Positions 1 through 5,996 of a stretch of 14,901 bases of DNA are shown here, piece by piece. Both the position numbers and the translations under genes were made by a program. Below the pieces are notes generated by a model. That model was not told the origin of the DNA, did no database searches, and saw only the letters and a program-made list of their open reading frames with translations. The stretch is taken from positions 1-14,901 of the forward strand of contig NZ_DASZCQ010000195.1 of the NCBI RefSeq assembly GCF_035942955.1, written 5' to 3'. The stretch is from DASYTH01 sp035942955 (GTDB taxonomy: Bacteria; Actinomycetota; Actinomycetes; Mycobacteriales; Pseudonocardiaceae). Each line of letters starts with the position of its first letter. The stretch's first letter is position 1.

Positions 1-22
1 GGGTTATAGCACCACAAAAGAC

Positions 23-652
23 TCACGACACTGACCTGGAGCGGACCCATTCCGAGACGCGGTCGGCGGTCTGGTCGGGGGTTGCGGTCGTGGTGTCGAG
101 CAGGTCCATGGGGGGCTTGGTGGTGGCCGCGTTGGACTTGACCCAGTGGTTGAAGTCGATCATCTCGGCGATCCGCGGCTCGTCCCACTCGCGCCAGGCG
201 GGGCGGCGGCGCAGACGGGCGCGCAGGGTGTCGTCGGCGCAGACCAGGGCGAGGTAATGGATGTCGCCGAGGAGCGGGCGCTCGGGGCGGTGCTCGAACT
301 GGGGTGGGACGACCGTGCCGCACAGCACGACCGGGCGGCCGCTCTGGTTGATGGTGGCGACCAGGCGCAGCCAGGCACGGCGGAACGCGGCGAAGTCGTC
401 GGCCGGATCGCGCAGGGCGTCGATCCAGAGCAGGTCCTGCTCGAGCAGCACGCAGCGGTCGGCGAGCCGGTCGATGAGCAGGCGGCAGACCGTGGACTTG
501 CCGGTTCCGCTCGGCCCGGTGAGCGCGAACAGCGGCAGCCGGCGGAACGGCTCGGTGTGCCCGCACGCCGCGCACACCAGAACCGGGCCGTCGTCGCGCA
601 CGATCGGAGCGTCGGCCCATTCCCCGCAGCCGACGCAGATCTGCGGGTTCAG
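23..652 (-). CDS. Zinc-ribbon P-loop ATPase / kinase-like protein
   Basis: Small P-loop NTPase of the nucleotide/gluconate-kinase-like or AAA type; the substrate is unknown. With the start proposed here it has 209 residues. The Walker A motif GPSGTGKST is at residues 46-54, and an Asp-rich segment (EQDLLWIDALRD) follows about 30 residues later. A run of Arg residues (RARLRRRPAWRE) resembles a kinase lid. The obvious GTG start at 601 would give 192 residues and only one CxxC (CAAC). Reading the same frame upstream adds 17 residues, including a second CxxC (CVGC, residues 6-9) that pairs with CAAC (27-30) to form a four-Cys zinc ribbon. The only start-like codon in that extension is CTG at 652. 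It overlaps the upstream stop as CTGA and has GAGGAG 8 bases before it. The upstream zinc-ribbon gene is probably co-transcribed. The ATPase fold is sure, the CTG start probable, the function unknown. Confidence 0.75.
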   Translation of the reverse strand: MNPQICVGCGEWADAPIVRDDGPVLVCAACGHTEPFRRLPLFALTGPSGTGKSTVCRLLIDRLADRCVLLEQDLLWIDALRDPADDFAAFRRAWLRLVATINQSGRPVVLCGTVVPPQFEHRPERPLLGDIHYLALVCADDTLRARLRRRPAWREWDEPRIAEMIDFNHWVKSNAATTKPPMDLLDTTTATPDQTADRVSEWVRSRSVS

Positions 653-999
653 TCGAACAGCTCCTCGAGGAAGCTGCGGCGCTTGCGCCGGCCGTGCCCG
701 TGGCCGCCGTGCCCGTAACCGGGGGGCGAGTCGCGGTAGCCGCCGTGGCCGTAGCCGGGCGGCGAGTCGCGGTGGCCGCCGTGGTAGGGGGCCGGCGAGT
801 CGCGATGCCCGCGGTAACCGGGTTCCGGCTGGTAGGCCGGCGGCGGCCCGGCGGCGGCCACGTACCGCTGCTCAGCACCGACGATCTGCTCCAGCTCACC
901 GCGGTCGAGGAAGATCCCGCGGCAACCCTCGCACTGGTCGATGTGGATGCCCATGCGGTCGACGGTCTTCATCACGTTCTGGCACTTCGGACAAATCAC
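649..999 (-). CDS. TFIIB-type zinc-ribbon protein with HRDSPPGYGHGG repeats
   Basis: 116-residue protein. An N-terminal zf-TFIIB zinc ribbon has Cys3, Cys6, Cys23 and Cys26 and the family motif CEGCRGIFLDRGELEQI. A Pro/Gly/Tyr/His-rich linker (about residues 50-100) follows, made of three near-identical repeats of 11, 12 and 12 residues. The protein ends in a basic patch (GRRKRR) and SFLEELFD, an ending I associate with this family. No enzymatic motif is present; the family is poorly characterised, and the ribbon is expected to bind zinc and perhaps a protein or nucleic-acid partner. The GTG start at 999 is chosen because it sits immediately before CPKC; starting later would break the ribbon, and the longer open frame upstream runs antisense through the dehydrogenase gene. 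It precedes the zinc-ribbon ATPase with a 4-base overlap, so the two probably act together. Confidence 0.85.
   Translation of the reverse strand: MICPKCQNVMKTVDRMGIHIDQCEGCRGIFLDRGELEQIVGAEQRYVAAAGPPPAYQPEPGYRGHRDSPAPYHGGHRDSPPGYGHGGYRDSPPGYGHGGHGHGRRKRRSFLEELFD
706..810 (-). repeat. Three tandem in-frame coding repeats (33 + 36 + 36 bases)
   Basis: Three direct repeats lie at about 706-741, 742-777 and 778-810, encoding YRDSPPGYGHGG, HRDSPPGYGHGG and HRDSPAPYHGG. The first two units match at nearly every base; the third is one codon shorter and more diverged. They form the low-complexity tail of the zinc-ribbon protein. The high DNA identity suggests recent expansion by slippage, so repeat number may vary between strains. 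Confidence 0.85.
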
Positions 1000-1102
1000 A
1001 CCTGCAACCCTACTTAGTGTGGCCAACCGCCACCCAGCCGGCACGGGTTGTGGCCGTTGCACACATCGTCGTGGCGCCGGCGGAAACCTAACGTCGTCTG
1101 GC
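1000..1102. promoter_or_regulatory. Divergent promoter region between zinc-ribbon operon and 3-hydroxybutyrate operon
   Basis: This 103-base gap must hold the start signals of both divergent operons. Neither start codon has a good Shine-Dalgarno sequence. On the plus strand TAACGT (1089-1094) fits a TANNNT -10 element and ends 8 bases before the ATG at 1103, the spacing expected of a leaderless transcript. On the minus strand TAGGGT (1012-1007) ends 7 bases before the GTG at 999. I see no convincing -35 box for either. A short inverted repeat, GTGGC-caacc-GCCAC, lies at 1019-1033 and could be an operator. All of this is pattern-based inference. Confidence 0.35.
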
Positions 1103-1852
1103 ATGACCAATGAGCTCGACGGCCGGATCGCGCTGGTCACCGGCGGTGGTGGGGGCATAGGCCGGGCGTGCGTGCGGGCGCTGGCCGAGGCGGGCGCGAA
1201 GGTGCACGTGGTGGACCGGGACGGGCCGGCCGCCGAGCGGGCCGCGGCCGAGGTCGGCGGGTGGGCGCACGTGGCCGACCTGGCCGAGCCGGGCGCCGTC
1301 GAGACGCTGCCCGAGCAGGTGGACGTCCTGGTCAACAACGCCGGGCTGCAGCACGTCGCGCCGCTGCACGAGTTCCCGCCGGAGCGGTTCGCGCTGCTGC
1401 AGCAGGTCATGGTGACCGCGCCGTTCCTGCTGATCCGGCGCTGCCTGCCGCACATGTACGCGCGCGGCTGGGGGCGGATCGTCAACATCTCCAGCGCGCA
1501 CGGGCTGCGGGCCAGCGCGCACAAGGCCGCCTACGTCGCCGCCAAGCACGCGCTGGAGGGGCTGTCCAAGGTCGCCGCGCTCGAGGGCGCGCCGCACGGC
1601 GTGACCAGCAACTGCGTCTGCCCCGGATACGTGCGCACCCCGCTGGTGGCCAACCAGATCGCGGCCCAGGCCGCGCTGCACGGCATCGGCGAGGACCAGG
1701 TGGTCGAGCGGGTGCTGCTGGACCGGTCGGCGATCAAGCGGCTGATCGAGCCCGAGCAGGTCGCCGCGCTGGTCCGGTGGCTGTGCGGCGACCACGCCTC
1801 GGCGCTGACCGGCGCCTCGCTGCCGATCGACGGCGGCTGGACCGCCAACTGA
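1103..1852 (+). CDS. bdhA: D-3-hydroxybutyrate dehydrogenase (SDR family)
   Basis: 249-residue cytosolic short-chain dehydrogenase, likely oxidising D-3-hydroxybutyrate to acetoacetate with NAD. The Rossmann motif TGGGGGIG is at 13-20, and Asp38 at the end of the second strand favours NAD over NADP. NNAG is at 78-81 and the catalytic Ser131, Tyr144 and Lys148 are present. The residues that bind hydroxybutyrate in characterised Pseudomonas enzymes appear conserved by motif: Gln83 (GLQHVAP), His133 (SAHGL), Lys141 (HKAAY) and Gln185 (LVANQI). The ending LTGASLPIDGGWTA is also typical. The usual SDR Asn of the catalytic tetrad seems to be Met103 (QVMVTAPF). The ATG at 1103 is the only start that fits the fold; no ribosome binding site precedes it, so a leaderless message is plausible. 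It leads a run of genes with the transporter 34 bases downstream. Confidence 0.9.
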   Translation: MTNELDGRIALVTGGGGGIGRACVRALAEAGAKVHVVDRDGPAAERAAAEVGGWAHVADLAEPGAVETLPEQVDVLVNNAGLQHVAPLHEFPPERFALLQQVMVTAPFLLIRRCLPHMYARGWGRIVNISSAHGLRASAHKAAYVAAKHALEGLSKVAALEGAPHGVTSNCVCPGYVRTPLVANQIAAQAALHGIGEDQVVERVLLDRSAIKRLIEPEQVAALVRWLCGDHASALTGASLPIDGGWTAN

Positions 1853-1886
1853 CCCGTCCCAACAACGAAGTGCGGTGATTGCAGCA

Positions 1887-3263
1887 ATGTCCACCAGTAC
1901 AACCACCAACCGGCGGAGCATCCTCAAAGTCGTCGGGGCCAGCATGGTCGGCACCACGGTCGAGTGGTACGACTTCTTCCTCTACCAGTCGGCCGCGGCG
2001 CTGGTGTTCAACAAGCTGTTCTTCCCGACCGCGGACCCGCTCACCGGCACGCTGCTGGCGTTCCTCACCTACGCCATCGGCTTCGGCGCCCGCCCGATCG
2101 GCGGCCTGGTGTTCGGGCACTTCGGGGACCGGTTGGGGCGCAAGCGGTTGCTGGTGCTGAGCCTGGTGCTGATGGGCGTGGCCACGTTCGGCATGGGCCT
2201 GCTGCCCACCTACGCGGCCATCGGCGTCGCGGCCCCGCTGCTGCTGACGTTGCTGCGCCTGGTGCAGGGCTTCGCGCTGGGCGGCGAATGGGGCGGCGCG
2301 GTGCTGATCGTCTCCGAGCACGGCGACGCGAAACGCCGCGGCTTCTGGGCATCCTGGCCGCAGGCCGGCGTCCCGTGCGGCAACCTGCTGGCCACCGCGG
2401 TGCTGGCGATCCTGGCCGCGGTGCAGACCGACGCCGCGTTCCTGTCCTGGGGCTGGCGGATCCCGTTCCTGCTGTCGGCGGTGCTGGTGGTGATCGGGTT
2501 GTGGATCCGGCTGTCGGTGGCCGAGTCGCCGGTGTTCCTGGCCGCCGCGCAGCGGGTCGAGCAGGAGGCGGGCAAGGAGCACCGGCCGATCGTCGAGGTG
2601 GTCCGCAAGAGCTGGCGCGAGCTGCTGATCGCGATGGGCGCCCGGATGGCCGAGAACATGTCCTACTACGTGATCACCGCGTTCATTCTCGTGTACATCA
2701 CCACCTCGCTCGGCATGACCCGGTCCACCGGGCTCAACGCGGTGCTGATCGCCTCCGGGGTGCACCTGGTGACGATCCCGCTGTGGGGCAGGCTGTCCGA
2801 CCGGGTCGGCCGCAAGCCCGTGTACCTGTTCGGGGCGGTCGGCATGGCGGTGTGGGGCTTCGTGTTCTTCGCCCTGCTCGACTCGAAGTCGTTCTGGGTC
2901 ATGGCGTTCGCGGCGACGGTCGGGCTGGTGCTGCACGGCGCCATGTACGGCCCGCAGGCCGCGTTCTTCTCCGAGCTGTTCGGCACCCGGGTGCGCTACT
3001 CCGGCGCCTCGATCGGCTACCAGCTCGCCTCGATCGCGGCGGGCGCGCTCGCCCCGATCATCGCCGTCGCCCTGCTCGGCGGCTTCCACAGCACGATCCC
3101 GATCTCGCTGTACATGCTCGGCATGTGCGTGATCACGGTGGTCGCGGTGCTGCTGGCCAGGGAGACCCGCGGCGTGTCGCTGGAGTCGGAGGCGCCGCCC
3201 GCGGTTCCCGCCGCGCGGGCGCCGGGTGAGGTCGGCACGAGGGTGACGTCAGTGACACCATGA
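1887..3263 (+). CDS. MFS transporter, metabolite:H+ symporter (MHS) family
   Basis: 458-residue inner-membrane symporter with about 12 hydrophobic segments, of the MHS family that includes ShiA, KgtP and ProP. Family signs are GTTVEWYDFFLY in helix 1, motif A (GHFGDRLGRKR, about residues 77-87), LVQGFALGGEWGGA in helix 4, and a second motif-A copy, GRLSDRVGRKP, between helices 8 and 9. Its place between a 3-hydroxybutyrate dehydrogenase and a PucR regulator suggests import of 3-hydroxybutyrate or a related short carboxylate; that substrate is inferred from context. The ATG at 1887 is preferred over the GTG at 1875 because GGTGA lies 8 bases before it and family members start close to this point. 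The stop overlaps the next gene's start (ATGA). The C-terminal tail is Ala/Pro-rich and not conserved-looking. Confidence 0.9.
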   Translation: MSTSTTTNRRSILKVVGASMVGTTVEWYDFFLYQSAAALVFNKLFFPTADPLTGTLLAFLTYAIGFGARPIGGLVFGHFGDRLGRKRLLVLSLVLMGVATFGMGLLPTYAAIGVAAPLLLTLLRLVQGFALGGEWGGAVLIVSEHGDAKRRGFWASWPQAGVPCGNLLATAVLAILAAVQTDAAFLSWGWRIPFLLSAVLVVIGLWIRLSVAESPVFLAAAQRVEQEAGKEHRPIVEVVRKSWRELLIAMGARMAENMSYYVITAFILVYITTSLGMTRSTGLNAVLIASGVHLVTIPLWGRLSDRVGRKPVYLFGAVGMAVWGFVFFALLDSKSFWVMAFAATVGLVLHGAMYGPQAAFFSELFGTRVRYSGASIGYQLASIAAGALAPIIAVALLGGFHSTIPISLYMLGMCVITVVAVLLARETRGVSLESEAPPAVPAARAPGEVGTRVTSVTP

Positions 3264-5026
3264 CCCTCGTGGTCGCCACCCACGACGAGGTGCGCCAGCT
3301 GCTCGATCTGCTCGCCGGCGGGGCGAGCGGCGAGCAGCTGGCGCGCGCGACGGAGCTGGCGCTGCGCATCGGGAACACGCTGGCCGCGCACCGCAGGCGC
3401 GAGGCCGAGCTGACCGCCTTGTTCGACACGGCAAGCGATCTGGCCCGGCTGCGTGACCCGGACGCGGTGCTGCGCTCGATCGTGCACCGGGCCAGGATGC
3501 TGCTCGGCGCCGACGTGTCGTACCTGTCGCTCAACGACGAGGCGGCCGGCAAGACGTACATGCGGGTCACCGAGGGCTCGGTCTCCGCGCTGTTCCAACA
3601 GCTTCGGCTGGGCATGGGCGAGGGGCTCGGCGGCCTGGTCGCGCAGACCGCGCGCCCCTACGCCACGTCCAACTACCCGGCCGACAAGCGTTTCCGGCAC
3701 ACCAACCCGATCGACACCGCGGTGGCCGAGGAGGGTCTGGTGGCCATCCTCGGTGTGCCGCTTGCCATCGGCAGCACGGTGATCGGCGTGCTGTACGCGG
3801 CGGACCGGACCACCCGCGAGTGGGTGGCCGACGAGGTGGCGCTGCTGTCGTCGTTCGCCAACCACGCCGCGGTGGCGCTGGACAACGCCCGGCTGCTGGA
3901 CGAGATCAGCGCGCACAACGCGGCGCTGCGCCGGGCCGAGGAGGCGCACGACCGGCTGGCCGACCTGGTGCTGCGCGGCGGCGACATCCCGTCGGTGGCC
4001 GCGGCCGTCGCCGGGGTGCTGCACGGCGGCATCGTGCTGTTCGACGCCGAGGGCGCCGAGCTGGCCAGAGTGGACGCCGATCCGCTCGCCCCGCCGGAGG
4101 AGGCCATCGCGGCGTCCCGCTTGAGCGGACGCGCGGTGTCTACTTCGGACAGCTGGGTGTGCGCGGTGCTTGCCGGGCCGGAGCTGCTCGGCAGCCTGGT
4201 GCTCACCGGCCGGCCGGCGCTCGGCGACGCGGACCGGCGGCTGTTCGAACGGGCCAGCGTGGTCACCGCGCTGCTGTTCCTGCTGCAGCGCTCGGTGGCG
4301 CAGGCCGAGGAGGCGGTGCGCGGCGAGCTGCTCGCCGATCTGCTGACCGCGCCGGCGCGCAACCCGGGCGCGCTGCTGGCTCGGGCCCGCCGGCTGGGCA
4401 TCGACCTCGGCGCGCCGCACACGGTGCTGATCGCGGCGGCCGACGGGGTGTCCCGGCAGCGGCTGGCCATGGCCTGCCGCCGGTACGCCGCCCTGGTCGG
4501 GGTGCATGCCGAGCAGGTGGTGCTGCTGGTCCCGTCCGGCGCGCCCGGTCCGCTCGCCGGGAAGCTGGCCGGAGAACTGCGATCTACTTTGGACTGCCCG
4601 GTGACGATCGGCGCTTCCGGGCCGGCCGCCGGGCCGGAAGCCCTTGCCGCCGCTTACGGTGAGGCGGCGCGGTGCGTGCGGGCCCTGCTGGCGCTCGGCC
4701 GGGCAGGGCAGGGCGCTGCCCTTGCGGACCTGGGTTTCGTCGGGCAGCTGCTCGGCGACCGCACGGATCTTGCCGGCTACGTCCGGGCCACGCTCGGCCC
4801 GGTGCTGGACTACGACGAGCGGCGCGGCACCGAGCTGGTGCACACGCTGCGCACCTACTTCGAGTGCGGCGCCAACCTCACCCGGGCCAAGGAGCTGCTG
4901 CACGTCCACGTCAACACCGTGGTGCAGCGGCTGGAGCGGATCGCCTCCCTGCTCGGCGAGGACTGGCAAAGCCCGGAGCGCGCCCTGGAGATCCAGCTGG
5001 CGCTGCGGTTGCACGCGCTGTCCTAG
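3260..5026 (+). CDS. GAF-domain PucR/CdaR-type transcriptional regulator
   Basis: 588-residue cytosolic regulator. Residues about 49-213 form a GAF ligand-sensing domain (from the LFDTASDLARLRD helix through GVPLAIGSTVIGVLYAADR to the closing helix with NHAAVALDNARLLDEI). A central CdaR/GGDEF-like region (about 230-520) follows. The end is a PucR-type helix-turn-helix (HTH_30) at about 526-588, with the hallmark LRTYFECGANLTRAKELLHV and HVNTVVQRLERI. Proteins of this architecture often regulate a neighbouring catabolic operon in response to a small molecule. This gene overlaps the transporter by ATGA, so it is probably made with it and is likely to control the dehydrogenase-transporter operon and itself; the ligand may be 3-hydroxybutyrate or acetoacetate (inference). 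No strong ribosome binding site is seen, so translational coupling is likely. Confidence 0.9.
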   Translation: MTLVVATHDEVRQLLDLLAGGASGEQLARATELALRIGNTLAAHRRREAELTALFDTASDLARLRDPDAVLRSIVHRARMLLGADVSYLSLNDEAAGKTYMRVTEGSVSALFQQLRLGMGEGLGGLVAQTARPYATSNYPADKRFRHTNPIDTAVAEEGLVAILGVPLAIGSTVIGVLYAADRTTREWVADEVALLSSFANHAAVALDNARLLDEISAHNAALRRAEEAHDRLADLVLRGGDIPSVAAAVAGVLHGGIVLFDAEGAELARVDADPLAPPEEAIAASRLSGRAVSTSDSWVCAVLAGPELLGSLVLTGRPALGDADRRLFERASVVTALLFLLQRSVAQAEEAVRGELLADLLTAPARNPGALLARARRLGIDLGAPHTVLIAAADGVSRQRLAMACRRYAALVGVHAEQVVLLVPSGAPGPLAGKLAGELRSTLDCPVTIGASGPAAGPEALAAAYGEAARCVRALLALGRAGQGAALADLGFVGQLLGDRTDLAGYVRATLGPVLDYDERRGTELVHTLRTYFECGANLTRAKELLHVHVNTVVQRLERIASLLGEDWQSPERALEIQLALRLHALS

Positions 5027-5027
5027 G

Positions 5028-5057
5028 TTGACGGGGCGCAGGACGTATCGTTAACGT
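5028..5057 (+). promoter_or_regulatory. Predicted promoter of the marR-TspO operon
   Basis: TTGACG (5028-5033) closely matches a -35 box and lies 18 bases before TAACGT (5052-5057), which fits the actinobacterial TANNNT -10 pattern. The predicted transcription start at about 5064-5068 coincides with the ATG at 5068, implying a leaderless or nearly leaderless message. No Shine-Dalgarno sequence precedes this ATG. The -10 box lies inside the large palindrome, so a protein bound there would block RNA polymerase. Confidence 0.6.
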
Positions 5058-5083
5058 TCATAACGTTATGAATCTTAACGATA
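5046..5083. promoter_or_regulatory. 38-base near-perfect palindromic operator, probably for the MarR protein
   Basis: A palindrome centred between 5064 and 5065 has 17 of 19 base pairs matching. Its core is TTCATAACGTTATGAA (5057-5072), flanked by arms TATCGTTAA (5046-5054) and TTAACGATA (5075-5083); the only mismatches are two adjacent positions. It is strikingly A+T-rich for this genome. It covers the predicted -10 box, transcription start and start codon of the MarR gene. Autorepression by a dimeric MarR protein is the simplest reading; the length would allow two dimers or one dimer plus flanking contacts. Confidence 0.75.
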
Positions 5084-5517
5084 GCGGGCGCCACCCGCCG
5101 GAGGGGCTGGCACGCTGGACGGGCTTCCTGCTGTCCTGGGTCGCGGCAAGGGGAGGCGAGCACTACGAGCGGGCGCTGGCGTCGGTGGGCCTCAAGGCGC
5201 AGCACCTCGGGGTGCTCGTGCTGCTGCAGGACGGGCCGATGGTGCAGGCGCGGCTGAGCGAGCGGCTGCACGTGTTCAAACCGGTGATGGTCACGCTGGT
5301 CAACGAGCTGGAGGAGATGGGTCTGGTGGAGCGACGCGCGCACCCGCGGGACAGGCGGGCGGTGGAGGTGCACCTGCTGCCGCGGGGCACCGGGCGGATC
5401 CGGGAGGCCGAGCGGGTCAGCGAACGGGCTTCCGAGGAGTTCTTCGCCCCGCTGACGCCCACGCAGCGGCGGACCTTTCACCGGCTGCTCGCCAAGCTCG
5501 CCGCGGCACCGTCATGA
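5068..5517 (+). CDS. MarR-family transcriptional regulator
   Basis: 149-residue dimeric winged-helix repressor. The DNA-binding domain spans about residues 41-105: the stretch QARLSERLHVFKPVMVTLVNELEEMGLVERR forms the helix-turn-helix with its recognition helix, and HPRDRRAVEVHLLPRG is the wing with the family's Asp-x-Arg signature (DRRA). The terminal helices (about 12-38 and 110-147) would form the dimer interface. The ATG at 5068 lies inside a long palindrome, and no ribosome binding site precedes it, so translation from a leaderless message is likely. The stop overlaps the TspO-like gene (ATGA), making that gene its obvious target. The inducing ligand is unknown; a porphyrin or other small hydrophobic compound would fit the partner but is only inference. 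Confidence 0.9.
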   Translation: MNLNDSGRHPPEGLARWTGFLLSWVAARGGEHYERALASVGLKAQHLGVLVLLQDGPMVQARLSERLHVFKPVMVTLVNELEEMGLVERRAHPRDRRAVEVHLLPRGTGRIREAERVSERASEEFFAPLTPTQRRTFHRLLAKLAAAPS

Positions 5518-5996
5518 CCGGCACGGTGGTCGAGGCCGGTCGGGCCAAGGGCTTCTGGCCCGGTGGGCTCGGCTATGCCGCCGTTCCCCTGCTGCTCGGC
5601 CAAATCCCGGGGATCGCCGCGTTCACGCTGAACGCCAACGCCGCGGTCGACATCGGACTGACCGAGGTGCCGGTGCCGGCCTGGGTCTTCGCCGTGGTGT
5701 GGACGATCATCTATCCCTGCATGGGCCTCGCCGCATGGCAACTGCGGCGCGACGTGCCCGGCCCCGCCGCCGCCGTGCCGCTGGCCGTGCTGGTGGCCGG
5801 CTTCCTGCAGACGATGCTGTTCTGGCTCAGCGACAGCCTGCGCGCCGTCGCGGTGGCGGACGCGACGGGGGTGCTGCTCGCCGGCACCACGGTGTGGGTC
5901 TTCTCCCGCTACTCCCGCGCCGCCACCGCCTGGCTGCTGCCCTGGCTGCTGTGGATGCCGGTCACCCTTGCCATCAAAATCGCCGTGCTGGTCTAG
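5514..5996 (+). CDS. TspO/MBR family membrane protein (diverged)
   Basis: 160-residue integral membrane protein with five predicted hydrophobic segments at about 19-39, 55-76, 86-105, 112-130 and 137-158. The family signature is in helix 2 (VPAWVFAVVWTIIYPCMGLAAW, about 53-75) and in the last helix (LLPWLLWMPV). TspO proteins bind porphyrins and related tetrapyrroles and take part in stress responses; this one is Trp-rich as expected. It is diverged: the usual NPPxW-like loop before helix 2 is reduced to PVPAW, and the helix-5 position that is usually Asn appears to be Lys155. The start overlaps the MarR stop by ATGA, so the two are coupled. The stop codon overlaps the stop of the convergent secreted-protein gene, leaving no room for a terminator. 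Confidence 0.75.
   Translation: MTGTVVEAGRAKGFWPGGLGYAAVPLLLGQIPGIAAFTLNANAAVDIGLTEVPVPAWVFAVVWTIIYPCMGLAAWQLRRDVPGPAAAVPLAVLVAGFLQTMLFWLSDSLRAVAVADATGVLLAGTTVWVFSRYSRAATAWLLPWLLWMPVTLAIKIAVLV

Noticed and set aside
1..22. Short stretch downstream of the P-loop ATPase gene
   Set aside because: Only 22 bases, slightly A+T-rich; too little to call a terminator or gene.
3244..3251. Palindrome TGACGTCA just before the PucR start
   Set aside because: Eight bases is too short to be meaningful, and it lies within the coding end of the transporter.
3017..5014. 665-codon minus-strand open frame opposite the PucR regulator
   Set aside because: Antisense shadow; biased composition and no recognisable domain, while the plus strand has clear GAF and PucR domains.
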